A DNA stretch of 64,000 nt from Pseudolactococcus plantarum (GCF_002441715.1 NZ_JXJX01000001.1:150460-214459), one strand, 5' to 3'. Numbered from the stretch's first letter, positions 27,881 through 36,982 are shown. The notes: a model not told the origin generated them from the sequence alone. Numbers and translations: made by a program.

Positions 27881-27908
27881 TAACTGTCTTCAGATAATAT
27901 GATAGAAT
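27881..27908 (+). promoter_or_regulatory. Promoter of a probable leaderless ispE transcript
   Basis: TTAACT at 27881-27886, a 16-base spacer and TAGAAT at 27903-27908 with TG one base upstream. The -10 ends 6 bases before the ATG at 27915 and no Shine-Dalgarno exists. Confidence 0.55.
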
Positions 27909-27914
27909 ATTGTT

Positions 27915-28766
27915 ATGGAGATTATAGAAAAAGCACCAGCTAAGATAAATTTGGGTTTGGATGTTAAAGGGAAGCGTGAAGATGGCTATCATGAACTGGA
28001 TATGATTATGGCAAGCGTCGATTTGTCAGATCGTATCACAGTGAAAGAGATGCCTGACGAGACTGGTATTAGATTACAATCAAATTCTAGTTTTGTACCT
28101 TTAAACAAAAAAAACCATGCCTATAAAGCTGCGGTACTCATTAAGCAAACATTTCATATCCAAAAAGGTGTTGAAATCTTTATTGATAAAAAAATACCGA
28201 TTGCAGCTGGTTTAGCTGGCGGATCTTCTGATGCTGCGGCAACGCTACGTGCTTTGAACAAACTTTGGCAACTTAATTTAAGCCAAGAAGCATTGGCAAA
28301 ATTAGGTGAACAGATAGGCTCAGACGTCCCCTATTGTGTTTATGGACAGACAGCTCGTGTGACAGGTCGTGGTGAATACGTTAAACCAATCGCAAATGCG
28401 AAAAAGCCTTGGGTAATACTTGTTAAGCCTGATTTTGGGGTATCAACACCTGAAATTTTCCGACATGTCAATAGTGAGACGATTAGTCATCCCGATATCA
28501 GTAGTTTAGAGGTAGCCGTGATGAATGGCGACATAGACAATGTGTTAACCTATATGGGAAATTCACTAGAGGATGTTACAATTGACAAACACCCTTTGAT
28601 TTTGAAGATTAAAAATCGGTTATTATCTAGTGGTGCTGATGGCGTTTTGATGAGTGGTAGTGGTCCTACTGTTTTTGCACTTTGCTATCATGAAAAGAAA
28701 GCACGTCGTCTCTGTAATAGTATCAAGGGGTTCTGCGACGAAGTTTATTTAGTTCGGATGCTGTAA
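27915..28766 (+). CDS. ispE: 4-diphosphocytidyl-2-C-methyl-D-erythritol kinase
   Basis: 283 residues, GHMP kinase family. PAKINLGLDVKGKREDGYHE at the N-terminus and the ATP-binding PIAAGLAGGSSDAAA (about 95-110) are diagnostic, with a C-terminal LMSGSGPTVFAL. It phosphorylates CDP-methylerythritol in the non-mevalonate isoprenoid route. Lactococci and many streptococci use the mevalonate route yet keep an IspE-like gene at this place, so a partial or altered role is possible. It starts right after a promoter. Confidence 0.9.
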   Translation: MEIIEKAPAKINLGLDVKGKREDGYHELDMIMASVDLSDRITVKEMPDETGIRLQSNSSFVPLNKKNHAYKAAVLIKQTFHIQKGVEIFIDKKIPIAAGLAGGSSDAAATLRALNKLWQLNLSQEALAKLGEQIGSDVPYCVYGQTARVTGRGEYVKPIANAKKPWVILVKPDFGVSTPEIFRHVNSETISHPDISSLEVAVMNGDIDNVLTYMGNSLEDVTIDKHPLILKIKNRLLSSGADGVLMSGSGPTVFALCYHEKKARRLCNSIKGFCDEVYLVRML

Positions 28767-28861
28767 TCAAAAGTTAACTTGAGTCAGCGTATGTTGTGAG
28801 AGGTAGCCTACGATAGTAGTGGTTCTTTGGGGTATTTGCTTAAGAAAGATGGAGGCAAAAA

Positions 28862-29710
28862 ATGAAAGATTTAGCATATTATAACGGTAAAATTTCTAGC
28901 ATATCTGAGATGATGGTCCCTTTTAATGACCGCTCACATTTTTTTGGAGATGGTATTTATGATGCGACAGTTTCCCGAAATGGTATCATTTTTAAGTTAA
29001 CTGATCATTTAGAACGCTTTTTCTCAAGTATGGCACTTGTTGGGATTAATCCAGACTTTACCATAACGGAGCTTGAGCAGTTGTTGAAAACATTAGTTGG
29101 CAAACTAGATGAGGCCGATTACTTTATCTATTTCCAAGTCAGTCGTGGCACAGCACCTAGAGATCACAGTTATTCACCAGATATTATCCCTAACTTATCG
29201 ATTTATATGAGTCCTTGGCCGATTGATACAGATAAAGATGTACGGTTAAAAGTGATGACCGCCCAAGATAAACGATTTGAGTTTTGTCATATCAAGACCT
29301 TAAATCTTTTACCAAACGTCATTGCTTCACAAGAAGCAACTTTAAAAGGTCTAGATGAGGTTGTATTTCACAGGGATCAGCGTGTCACTGAATGCGCGCA
29401 CAGTAATGTTAGTATATTAGTTAATGGTGTATTTCAAACAGCACCGCTAGATAATTGGATTCTACCTGGAATTGCTAGAAAATATCTATTACTTGCCAGT
29501 GAAGCGCTAGGTTTTGGCACTTCTGAGACACCGTTTACGGTTGATGAGATGCTTTTGGCAGATGAGGTGATCATCTCCAGTTCGGCTTCGATATGTATGG
29601 TGGTTTCAGAAATTGATGGCAAAGCTGTAGGTGGTAAGGATCCTGAAAGATTGCGTCAACTTCAAGATGCAGTCTATGAAGATTTTTATAAAGAAACGGA
29701 CAGTCTATAA
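28862..29710 (+). CDS. dat: D-alanine aminotransferase
   Basis: 282 residues, fold-type IV aminotransferase. FNDRSHFFGDGIYD at residues 21-34 and HIKTLNLLPNV, whose Lys145 matches the PLP lysine position of Bacillus D-amino acid transaminase, identify the group; SSSASICMVV lies near the C-terminus. It interconverts D-Ala and D-Glu for cell-wall synthesis. GGAGG precedes the ATG. Branched-chain aminotransferases share the fold but have a longer N-terminus. Confidence 0.88.
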   Translation: MKDLAYYNGKISSISEMMVPFNDRSHFFGDGIYDATVSRNGIIFKLTDHLERFFSSMALVGINPDFTITELEQLLKTLVGKLDEADYFIYFQVSRGTAPRDHSYSPDIIPNLSIYMSPWPIDTDKDVRLKVMTAQDKRFEFCHIKTLNLLPNVIASQEATLKGLDEVVFHRDQRVTECAHSNVSILVNGVFQTAPLDNWILPGIARKYLLLASEALGFGTSETPFTVDEMLLADEVIISSSASICMVVSEIDGKAVGGKDPERLRQLQDAVYEDFYKETDSL

Positions 29711-29726
29711 AGATTATCCGTTTTTC

Positions 29727-29765
29727 TTGACATTTTTTTAGAGGATGATATACTTAACTGGTAAA
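29727..29765 (+). promoter_or_regulatory. zit promoter with AdcR/ZitR-type box
   Basis: TTGACA (29727-29732), a 16-base spacer and TATACT (29749-29754), the latter with an upstream TG. TTAACTGGTAAA at 29754-29765 matches the zinc-repressor consensus TTAACYRGTTAA with one mismatch and covers the predicted transcription start, so zinc-loaded ZitR should shut off its own operon. Confidence 0.75.
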
Positions 29766-29779
29766 GGAAATGTGGTAAT

Positions 29780-30229
29780 ATGGACAAAAAGACACAAGAG
29801 TTGAGTCAAAGCATTGATTTATTTTTTGCAAAAATCATGCAATTGGCTGAGAACAAACAAGAAATTTTGCTTGGAAAATGCGAATCTGGTGCAGATTTAA
29901 CCAACACACAAGAGCATATTTTGATGTTACTATTAGCAGGTAAGCTAACAAATGCTAAGATGGCCGAGATGTTAAATGTATCTCCTGCAGCAGTAACAAA
30001 AGCACTCAAAAAATTGCGGGAACTGAATTTGATTGTCTCTGAAAAATCTAGGTCAGATGAGCGAGTTGTCCTTTGGTATTTATCAGAAGAAGGTATGCCG
30101 ATAGCAAAAGAGCATGGTCATCATCATGAGGCAACACTAGCAACGTATTCTGAAGTTATCTCAGAGTTCACAGCACAAGAACAGCAGACGATTATGACAT
30201 TTTTAAATAAAATGGAGAGGAAGTTTTGA
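29780..30229 (+). CDS. zitR: Zinc-responsive MarR-type repressor ZitR/AdcR
   Basis: 149 residues, a MarR-fold winged helix: [19 protein letters not shown], then [19 protein letters not shown], and a His-rich segment KEHGHHHEA plus early Cys/Glu residues that fit the metal sites of AdcR/ZitR proteins. It represses zinc uptake when zinc is sufficient. The box over its own promoter and the following ABC genes support the assignment. Stop overlaps the next start. Confidence 0.9.
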   Translation: MDKKTQELSQSIDLFFAKIMQLAENKQEILLGKCESGADLTNTQEHILMLLLAGKLTNAKMAEMLNVSPAAVTKALKKLRELNLIVSEKSRSDERVVLWYLSEEGMPIAKEHGHHHEATLATYSEVISEFTAQEQQTIMTFLNKMERKF

Positions 30230-30972
30230 TGCCATATATCAAGGTCAAAGATTTAAGTTTTGTATATGACGCAGAACCCGTATTAGCAGGTGTTTCATTT
30301 CAGGTTGAAGCAGGTGAATTTGTAACATTAACTGGAGAAAATGGCGCAGCAAAATCCACATTAGTTAAGGCTAGCTTAGGGATTATCAAACCAAAAACTG
30401 GTGAGATTGTGATTGCCAAGAAAAATACAAAAGGTAAAAAATTAAGAATATCGTATTTGCCGCAACAAATTGCGAGTTTTAATGCAGGTTTTCCAAGTAC
30501 AGTAAAGGAATTTGTTACTAGTGGTCGTTTTCCTAGAAATGGGTGGTTTAAACGTGTGACGTCACATGATTTAGAACATGTTGAAAAATCGCTTCGCTCA
30601 GTTGGGATGTGGGAACAACGTAACAGACGGATGGGGGCCTTATCTGGTGGTCAAAAACAAAGGGTTGCGATAGCTAGAATGTTTGCTAGCGACCCGGATT
30701 TATTCATTTTAGATGAACCTACAACGGGTATGGATGATGTCAGCCGTTCGGAATTTTATAGATTGATGCATCATGCCGCGCATAAACATGGCAAAGCGGT
30801 GCTGATGATTACCCATGATGCTGCAGATGTCAAAGCATTCGCGGATCGTAATATTCACCTGGTGCGTAAACAAAATACCCCTTGGCGTTGTTTTAGTGTT
30901 CATGAATCATCAGGTGAATTGCTTGATGATCATTTAACTCATATTAAGGATAAGGAGGTGTTAGGTGTTTAG
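30229..30972 (+). CDS. zitP: Zinc ABC transporter ATP-binding protein
   Basis: 247 residues from the ATG at 30229 (GAGAGGAAG upstream, overlapping the zitR stop). Walker A reads GENGAAKST, a variant typical of AdcC/ZitP; signature LSGGQKQR, Walker [13 protein letters not shown] and H-loop ITHD are present. It drives zinc import with the permease gene, which it overlaps by 8 bases. Confidence 0.92.
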   Translation: MPYIKVKDLSFVYDAEPVLAGVSFQVEAGEFVTLTGENGAAKSTLVKASLGIIKPKTGEIVIAKKNTKGKKLRISYLPQQIASFNAGFPSTVKEFVTSGRFPRNGWFKRVTSHDLEHVEKSLRSVGMWEQRNRRMGALSGGQKQRVAIARMFASDPDLFILDEPTTGMDDVSRSEFYRLMHHAAHKHGKAVLMITHDAADVKAFADRNIHLVRKQNTPWRCFSVHESSGELLDDHLTHIKDKEVLGV

Positions 30973-31780
30973 TCTGTTTCAATATGAATTTATGCAACGT
31001 GCATTTTTTGCGATTGTTGCAATGGCCTTATTTGCGCCATTATTAGGCGTATTTTTGGTTTTACGTCGTCAAAGTCTCATGAGTGATACTTTGAGTCATG
31101 TGTCATTGGCGGGTGTTGCATTCGGTTTATTTATCGGCATTTCCCCTAATCTTTCAACGATTATTATCGTGATTCTAGCAGCCATACTGTTAGAGTATTT
31201 AAGAAGACTGTACCGAAACTTTTTAGAAGTTGCGACAGCTATATTGATGAGTTTAGGGCTATCTCTAGCGCTTATATTCTCTAGTGCGGGCAGAGGTAAG
31301 GGTGTTAATTTAGATCAATATTTGTTTGGCTCTATTGTAACTGTTTCTTCCACACAAGTTATCTTGCTGGGCATTCTTGCAGGTGTTGTGCTAATCGCAT
31401 TTATATTATTTATGAGACCAATGTACGTGATGACTTTTGATGAGGATACAGCCTTTGTTGATGGATTGCCAGTGAGGGCGATGTCAATATTGTTTAATAT
31501 CGTGACAGGGGTCGCAATCGCTTTAATGATTCCAGTTGCAGGTGCCTTATTAGTATCAGCGATTATGGTCATGCCAGCATCTATTGCGATGCGAATTGGT
31601 TTGACTTTTAAACAGGTACTTATTTTAGCCGTGGTAATTGGGTTTATCGGCATGTTATCTGGTCTTGTCATTTCTTATGAGAGTGGGGCACCAGCTAGTG
31701 CCACAATCACGCTTGTTTTTGTCGCCGTGTTTATTGTCACCTTACTGGGGCAAAAAATGATACAAGTTATAAAAGGTTAA
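30965..31780 (+). CDS. zitQ: Zinc ABC transporter permease
   Basis: 271 residues, ABC-3 family with about eight membrane segments; [18 protein letters not shown] and [14 protein letters not shown] are conserved blocks. GTG start 7 bases after GGAGG within the end of zitP. A substrate-binding lipoprotein gene (zitS/adcA), usual in this operon, is missing here and must be elsewhere or be replaced. Confidence 0.92.
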   Translation: MFSLFQYEFMQRAFFAIVAMALFAPLLGVFLVLRRQSLMSDTLSHVSLAGVAFGLFIGISPNLSTIIIVILAAILLEYLRRLYRNFLEVATAILMSLGLSLALIFSSAGRGKGVNLDQYLFGSIVTVSSTQVILLGILAGVVLIAFILFMRPMYVMTFDEDTAFVDGLPVRAMSILFNIVTGVAIALMIPVAGALLVSAIMVMPASIAMRIGLTFKQVLILAVVIGFIGMLSGLVISYESGAPASATITLVFVAVFIVTLLGQKMIQVIKG

Positions 31781-31814
31781 GTAACCTATTTTGAATAGTG
31801 GATTATTTAAGTGA

Positions 31815-31864
31815 AAAAATAAAACGCCCTGGCATCTAATTAAATGCCGGAGCGTTTTATTTGT
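31815..31864. terminator. Bidirectional terminator of zit and the convergent operon
   Basis: AAATAAAACGC ... GCGTTTTATTT with an inner GGCAT/ATGCC stem; A and T tracts flank both sides, as expected between convergent genes. Confidence 0.88.
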
Positions 31865-31879
31865 ATAGTAGATAGTGAT

Positions 31880-32239
31880 TTAGAAGCAAGTAGAGACTAA
31901 TGCGAGTATTGCCAGACCACCCTGTGTTAAGATGATTTTTTTATTACTGGTTAGGCTACCATATAAAGCAACTAAAACGATGTAGATGAGTATCAACCTA
32001 CTGATTTCAAGTGATGCATTTGCCATAAAAGTGGCGTACAGTAAGCCAATAGCGATCAGGCCGTTATAAACACCTTGATTTTTAAATAGCACAGTCACGC
32101 TATCTCTTTTTAATTCTTCTTGAGACAGGTTAAAAACTTTAGCGGTTGTAGCTGAAGGTGTTGCAAAAGTTTCTAAATACATGATATAGAAAAACTCTAG
32201 CGCAACTAGGCTGTTTAAGAGTGTTGATATGATGGACAT
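31880..32239 (-). CDS. DUF1304 membrane protein
   Basis: 119 residues with four membrane helices. The family blocks are visible: EFFYIMYLETFATPS near residue 15 and LFKNQGVYNGLIAIGLLY near residue 51. Function unknown. GGAG lies 6 bases before the ATG. It is the third gene of a MarR-nitroreductase-DUF1304 unit and is probably induced together with them. Confidence 0.85.
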   Translation of the reverse strand: MSIISTLLNSLVALEFFYIMYLETFATPSATTAKVFNLSQEELKRDSVTVLFKNQGVYNGLIAIGLLYATFMANASLEISRLILIYIVLVALYGSLTSNKKIILTQGGLAILALVSTCF

Positions 32240-32300
32240 AGGGTCTCCTTATAAAAAAATGCTAGCTTTTTTGCGACAGCAAAAGATGCGTTATGTTTAG

Positions 32301-32957
32301 TTATTTAAATTCAGTAATCGTTTCTGCTGGCAAGCGCACAGATTGATAACCAGCTTCTGCTGCTTTGCCGATAGAGATGATCATAACAGGGACATAGCGA
32401 TTTTGATCTAATCCAAATGTCTCTGCTAGCTTATCACTATCAAAACCACCGATAGGGTTAGTGTCATAACCGTGAGCTCTAGCGACTAACATGAATTGCA
32501 TCGCTGCCAAACTGGTATCAATTTTGACGATATCATTCATTTGTGCTGTGCTTAAAGACTGGTACATCGGCACGATTGAAGCAAGTTGTCGATCTCTCAC
32601 GTCTTGTGGCATTTTACCCTCTGATACTGCTATATCATATATGGTTTCACCTAATTCGTAGCAGGCTAGATCACCAAAGCATAAGACCATTGCTGCCGAT
32701 GTATCATTTTGTAAGGCATTAAATTTAACTAAGGGCTTTAATAGCTCTTTTTGCTCAGCACTTTCAACGACCACAAATCGCCATGGCTGAAAGTTGACTG
32801 AAGAGGGTGCAGTAGTAGCTTCTTGAATCATGGCTAACATTTCTTCATGCGAAATTTTTACTGTTTCATCATAAGCACGAATTGATTTTCTGCCAAAAGT
32901 AATATCTGAAAAGTCATTGTTGATTAATTGATGTGTCATTATTTTCTCTACTTTCAT
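32301..32957 (-). CDS. Nitroreductase family protein of the MarR unit
   Basis: 218 residues. FGRKSIRAYDE and EATTAPSSVNFQPWRFVVV are the FMN-binding motifs; the C-terminus carries GGFDSDKLAETFGL and PVMIISIGKAAE. Likely an NAD(P)H-dependent FMN oxidoreductase acting on quinones or nitro-compounds. The ATG at 32957 overlaps the MarR stop (ATGA); another ATG 18 bases on is equally possible. Regulated with the adjoining MarR gene by inference. Confidence 0.87.
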   Translation of the reverse strand: MKVEKIMTHQLINNDFSDITFGRKSIRAYDETVKISHEEMLAMIQEATTAPSSVNFQPWRFVVVESAEQKELLKPLVKFNALQNDTSAAMVLCFGDLACYELGETIYDIAVSEGKMPQDVRDRQLASIVPMYQSLSTAQMNDIVKIDTSLAAMQFMLVARAHGYDTNPIGGFDSDKLAETFGLDQNRYVPVMIISIGKAAEAGYQSVRLPAETITEFK

Positions 32958-33361
32958 TTAACTAGTTTACCTAACAAGTGAAGTAGTGTCTCTACTTCGT
33001 CATGTGTTAAGGGTAAACTTGCTTGTTGGGGAGGCATCTCGCAGTTGGCTTCACAGTCTGTGATTGCTTTATCTGCATCCGCCGTTAAACTAACAAATAC
33101 CTCGCGGTTGTTGTCTTTATTTCTCTCGCGCGTGACATAGTGTTTACTCTCGAGTACTTTTAAATGTCTGGTGACTGCTGCGCTATCTATGTGTAACTGA
33201 TTTTGTAATGTTGTTTGGGAACATCTACCATGCGCTTTTAAAAACATCATCAGTTCATAGCGTGTGATGCTAATGCCTGTTTGTCTTTCAAACTTTGTCG
33301 TGGTTTCTTGGTTAACCAACTTGATTTGGTAAAACAGTTTACTGAGCTGTCTGATAGTCAA
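32954..33361 (-). CDS. MarR-family transcriptional regulator
   Basis: 135 residues with a MarR winged helix (RCSQTTLQNQLHIDSAAVTR, about 47-66, then HLKVLESKHYVTRERN). Start is TTG at 33361 with AGAGG upstream. The last part has CEANCE, whose cysteines might sense oxidants or electrophiles, though this is speculative. A perfect palindrome at its transcription start points to autorepression, relieved perhaps by substrates of the nitroreductase. Confidence 0.85.
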   Translation of the reverse strand: MTIRQLSKLFYQIKLVNQETTTKFERQTGISITRYELMMFLKAHGRCSQTTLQNQLHIDSAAVTRHLKVLESKHYVTRERNKDNNREVFVSLTADADKAITDCEANCEMPPQQASLPLTHDEVETLLHLLGKLVK

Positions 33362-33392
33362 ATAATACCTCTTTCTTTTGATTTATCAATAG

Positions 33393-33404
33393 TTGACTAG
33401 TCAA
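33393..33404. promoter_or_regulatory. Candidate MarR operator
   Basis: TTGACTAGTCAA is a perfect 12-bp palindrome lying over the predicted transcription start of the MarR unit, adjoining its -10 box. Confidence 0.65.
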
Positions 33405-33432
33405 TTATAAGCGAAGATGTGTTGATTGTAAA
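33404..33432 (-). promoter_or_regulatory. Promoter of the MarR-nitroreductase-DUF1304 unit
   Basis: On the minus strand: TTTACA (33432-33427), a 17-base spacer and TATAAT (33409-33404). Confidence 0.72.
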
Positions 33433-33491
33433 CTAATTTGATTTGCGTGATTGCTGCAAAGACCTCGTTTTAAGGTAGAGTTACTAAAATA

Positions 33492-33500
33492 TGCTAAAAT
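33492..33500 (+). promoter_or_regulatory. Extended -10 of a probable leaderless pbp2A transcript
   Basis: TGCTAAAAT ends 6 bases before the ATG at 33507; no Shine-Dalgarno or good -35 is seen. Confidence 0.5.
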
Positions 33501-33506
33501 AAGATT

Positions 33507-35654
33507 ATGATAGAAAATGAAGAAAAAAAATCAAGTCTCAGTAGATCAGAAAAAAATAGTGATCCGGGATTAGATAGAAAAATAAAAGCTAAGAAACGAC
33601 AAATCATTCCAGCACCCATCAAAAGGATTTGGAAGAAGTATAACTTAACCAAAATTACGATTGCCTTGGTTCTTTTTGTTGTGCTAGCAACAGCAAGTTA
33701 CTTGTTGTTTTTGGCTAAAACAGCAGATGTCAAAACGCTGAAACAATCAATGGAAGCACGTACTGAAATTATCGATAAAGATGGTAAGTCAGCAGGTGCT
33801 ATGTATGGTCAAAAAGGGACGACAGTTAAGTTCGATGATATCTCTGATAATGTCAAACAAGCAGTTATTGCGACAGAAGATAGAACGTTCTATAAAAATA
33901 GTGGGATTAATATAAAACGTACCATATTAGCAGTTTTGACCTTAGGTAGATTTGGTGGTGGTTCTACTATCACACAGCAATTGGCGAAAAATGCCTATCT
34001 CACACAAAAGCAAACAGTTGATCGAAAAGCTAAAGAACTATTTTTAGCACTTGAAATCAATAAAAAATATGAGAAAAAAGATATCATGACCATGTACTTA
34101 AATAACTCGTATTTTGGGAATGGTATTTGGGGGATACAGGATGCTAGTCTTAAGTATTATGGTAAATCTGCTAAAGATTTATCTGTAGAAGAAGCGGCGA
34201 CGTTGGTCGGTATCTTGAAGTGGCCAGAAGTCTATAATCCTCTTTATAAAAATGGTCAATTTGCTAAAGATCGCAGAAATACTGTGCTACAGAACATGGC
34301 AAATACAAAGGTGATCACGCAAGATGTTGCTAATGCTGCGATGCAGGTAGGCATTACTAGTAATCTAAATGATGCTTATGTTGGTAAGGATGATGACTAT
34401 ACCTATCCAAGTTATTTTGATGCGGTCATTCAAGAAGCCATTAATACCTATGGCCTGACAGAACAAGATATTTTAAATAACGGTTACAAAATCTATACCG
34501 GTTTAAATCAAAATATGCAAACAGGTATGCAGACAACTTATGCTACTAGTCCTCAGTTTCCAGTTGCAGCAGATGGTGTGAGTGCGCAGTCTGCCTCTGT
34601 TGCACTAGATCCGAAAACAGGAGAGGTTGAGGCCTTGATCGGTCGCGTGCCAACAGCGGAACATAATAGTTTTAGGGGCTTTAACTTTGCAACACAATCT
34701 GAGCGTAGTCCAGGCTCAACTATTAAACCGTTAATTGTTTATACACCAGCGATTGAAGCAGGTTGGTCAATTAATAAAACAGTCCATGATAAACCTACAG
34801 ATTATAACGGATGGTCCCCGCTTAATGCAGATCGACAGTGGCATGGCGATATGCCATTGTATCAAGCGCTGGCCAATTCTTATAATATCCCAGCTATTAA
34901 TACATTTAAGTCAATCGGGATTAAAACTGGCATCGAAAAAGGTAAGCAATTTGGATTGAATTTGACGAGCAAAAATGAAAATTTAACCACTGCTCTAGGT
35001 GCAGGTGTTGGGACCAATCCTTGGCAAATGGCCCAAGCTTATGCTACGTTTGCAAATGATGGTATCATGAATGATGCACATTTAATCAAAAAAATTGTGA
35101 ATGCAAGTGGACAAACAATCGCGACAGCTAAAGTGAAATCAAAACGTGTGATTGATAGTAACACAGCTCAAAAAATGACAAGTATGATGCTTGGCACCTA
35201 TACAAATGGGACAGGTATTTATGCAGCCCCTTATGGCTACACACTTGCAGGTAAAACAGGTACTAATGAGGATATTGACCAATGGGTGATTGGGTATACA
35301 CCAGATGTCGTCATGACACTATGGTTAGGATATGAAAATCCCCAAAGTGACTTACACCGTTTAGACGACACCTCAGCTGGTACAGCATCTGCAATATTTA
35401 GGACCATGTCGAGCTCGATTCTGCCCTACACAGATAATACGCAATTTAAAGAAAAGAATGCTTACAGTTTAGATGGTATGGAGGCTACAGCTGTTCCGTC
35501 AAATGATCCAGCGGTCAATGATGTCGTGGAAGAAGCTAAAAACAAAACGAAAGTAATTACTGATAAAGCTAAAGATTTTAGTGACAAAGCAAGCAAGAGA
35601 GTTAAAGAAGTAGGTGGCAGTGTTTGGGATAGAGTCAAATCATTATTTGACTAG
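33507..35654 (+). CDS. pbp2A: Bifunctional penicillin-binding protein (class A, PBP2A type)
   Basis: 715 residues. A cytoplasmic basic N-terminus is followed by one membrane helix (about 51-72), a GT51 glycosyltransferase domain (EDRTFYKNSGI near 123, GGSTITQQLAKN near 150) and a transpeptidase domain (SPGSTIKP near 400, SYN near 457, KTGT near 582). A Lys/Asp-rich tail ends the protein. It polymerises and cross-links peptidoglycan. Position before rpmG-secE-nusG is as in streptococci, supporting the PBP2A name. Confidence 0.93.
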   Translation: MIENEEKKSSLSRSEKNSDPGLDRKIKAKKRQIIPAPIKRIWKKYNLTKITIALVLFVVLATASYLLFLAKTADVKTLKQSMEARTEIIDKDGKSAGAMYGQKGTTVKFDDISDNVKQAVIATEDRTFYKNSGINIKRTILAVLTLGRFGGGSTITQQLAKNAYLTQKQTVDRKAKELFLALEINKKYEKKDIMTMYLNNSYFGNGIWGIQDASLKYYGKSAKDLSVEEAATLVGILKWPEVYNPLYKNGQFAKDRRNTVLQNMANTKVITQDVANAAMQVGITSNLNDAYVGKDDDYTYPSYFDAVIQEAINTYGLTEQDILNNGYKIYTGLNQNMQTGMQTTYATSPQFPVAADGVSAQSASVALDPKTGEVEALIGRVPTAEHNSFRGFNFATQSERSPGSTIKPLIVYTPAIEAGWSINKTVHDKPTDYNGWSPLNADRQWHGDMPLYQALANSYNIPAINTFKSIGIKTGIEKGKQFGLNLTSKNENLTTALGAGVGTNPWQMAQAYATFANDGIMNDAHLIKKIVNASGQTIATAKVKSKRVIDSNTAQKMTSMMLGTYTNGTGIYAAPYGYTLAGKTGTNEDIDQWVIGYTPDVVMTLWLGYENPQSDLHRLDDTSAGTASAIFRTMSSSILPYTDNTQFKEKNAYSLDGMEATAVPSNDPAVNDVVEEAKNKTKVITDKAKDFSDKASKRVKEVGGSVWDRVKSLFD

Positions 35655-35865
35655 TGCCTCAATTTTTGTTAAAATTATAAATTAGAGATAACGGAGATAA
35701 CGTATGGCATAAAGTACTAAAACTAGTCAGTGACATATGATACATCGTAACTATTGTAAGCGGTATGTAAGGAGTGGTTTGATACGTTAGTATCAGCCAT
35801 TTAAAAGTAAGGTGTTGTTTGCTTTTCTTTACAACCGTGTCGCTGAATTGCCTAAAGGAGTAGCC

Positions 35866-36015
35866 ATGATAAAAAAAGCAAGCCTAGCTTGTACGGTCTG
35901 TGGATCGAGGAACTATTCGATTACTGTTAGTTCTAACGGACGTGATAAACGTCTTGAAGTTAATAAATTCTGCAAGGTTTGTGGAAAATATAGCCTGCAC
36001 AAGGAGACGAGATAA
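35866..36015 (+). CDS. rpmG: 50S ribosomal protein L33
   Basis: 49 residues from the ATG at 35866, 6 bases after AAAGGAG; the longer frame from 35812 is rejected. CTVCGSRNY and CKVCGKYS form a zinc-binding CxxC pair (the C+ form). Stop overlaps the secE start by one base. A TGATAC/GTATCA hairpin lies about 80 bases upstream. Confidence 0.93.
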   Translation: MIKKASLACTVCGSRNYSITVSSNGRDKRLEVNKFCKVCGKYSLHKETR

Positions 36016-36209
36016 TGTTTAAATTTATCAATTCGATTATTGCTGAAATGCGTCTAGTGACGTGGCCTACACGCTCAGAAGCATTTAAAGATTTTGGTAT
36101 GGTACTTCAGTATTCTGCTTTCTTTATGGTGTTCATCGTCATCTTTGACTGGTTGGTTAAAAGTGGTGTCACACAAATCGTTAAAATGTTAGTACCAATG
36201 GTCAAATAA
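36015..36209 (+). CDS. secE: Preprotein translocase subunit SecE
   Basis: 64 residues: an amphipathic N-terminal helix with the conserved EMRLVTWPTRSEAFKD, and one membrane helix (about 31-52). Single-span SecE as in other Firmicutes; part of the SecYEG channel. Starts at the rpmG stop (TAATG). Confidence 0.93.
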   Translation: MFKFINSIIAEMRLVTWPTRSEAFKDFGMVLQYSAFFMVFIVIFDWLVKSGVTQIVKMLVPMVK

Positions 36210-36211
36210 TA

Positions 36212-36220
36212 TGTTATAAT
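36212..36220 (+). promoter_or_regulatory. Extended -10 upstream of nusG
   Basis: TGTTATAAT immediately after the secE stop, about 113 bases before the nusG ATG. The leader contains a short AGGC/GCCT hairpin followed by five T residues that could act as a weak attenuator. Confidence 0.55.
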
Positions 36221-36333
36221 AATGGAAACAGGCGATAAGCCTTTTTCTTATACTAAAATAATGCAGTATAAGTCACATAAAATTGCTAACTAAAGTACAA
36301 AAAATTAAAACTGTATACATTAAAGGAGAAGAG

Positions 36334-36927
36334 ATGTCAGAAGCATTTGAAGAAAATATTGAGGAAAAAGCAGCTCAAGAACAGACTGTGAATTTCGATC
36401 AAGGTTGGTTTGTTATCCAAACTTATTCTGGTTATGAAAACAAAGTTAAAGAAAACTTACTTGAGCGTGCGCAAACCTACAATATGACTGATAATATTTT
36501 GCGTATTGAAATCCCGACAGAAACCGTGGATAAAGAAGTTAATGGTAAACGCAAAGAAGTTGAAGAAAATCTATTTCCTGGTTATGTATTAGTTGAGATG
36601 AACATGACTGATGAAGCTTGGTTTGTCGTGCGTAACACACCTAATGTAACCGGCTTTGTGGGCTCCCATGGTAACCGATCTAAACCAACACCGTTATTTG
36701 AAGAAGAAATTCAAGAAATTCTTCAAGGTATGGGCAAAGTGGTTAGAGAAATTACTTTTGATGTCTATGTTGGCAAACGTGTCAAAATTATAGACGGTGC
36801 CTTTTCTGGTTTTGAAGGGCCTATTACTGAAATACAAGGCGATAAACTAAAAGTTATCGTAGACATGTTTGGTCGTGAAACACCGGTTGAGCTTGAGATG
36901 CAACAAATTGATGAATTAGATAGCTAA
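36334..36927 (+). CDS. nusG: Transcription termination/antitermination factor NusG
   Basis: 197 residues from the ATG at 36334 (AAAGGAG upstream); the frame from 36283 is too long. NGN domain (WFVIQTYSGYENKVKENL) and C-terminal KOW domain (VGKRVKIIDGAFSGFEGPI). An acidic extension of about 25 residues precedes the NGN domain. It binds RNA polymerase and tunes pausing, termination and coupling. Confidence 0.95.
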   Translation: MSEAFEENIEEKAAQEQTVNFDQGWFVIQTYSGYENKVKENLLERAQTYNMTDNILRIEIPTETVDKEVNGKRKEVEENLFPGYVLVEMNMTDEAWFVVRNTPNVTGFVGSHGNRSKPTPLFEEEIQEILQGMGKVVREITFDVYVGKRVKIIDGAFSGFEGPITEIQGDKLKVIVDMFGRETPVELEMQQIDELDS

Positions 36928-36949
36928 TTTATATAGTAAAAATTCACCA

Positions 36950-36982
36950 AAAAAACCTTCATTTATTATGAAGGCTTTTTTG
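36950..36982 (+). terminator. Terminator after nusG
   Basis: AAAAACCTTCAT pairs with ATGAAGGCTTTTTT around TTATT. Its T-run supplies the first base of the next promoter's -35 box. Confidence 0.85.

Noticed and set aside
28767..28861. Riboswitch before dat
   Set aside because: The 95-base gap has no matching aptamer features and no expression platform.
31315..31671. 118-codon minus-strand frame inside the zinc permease gene
   Set aside because: Antisense of a clear membrane protein gene; hydrophobicity mirrors the sense frame.
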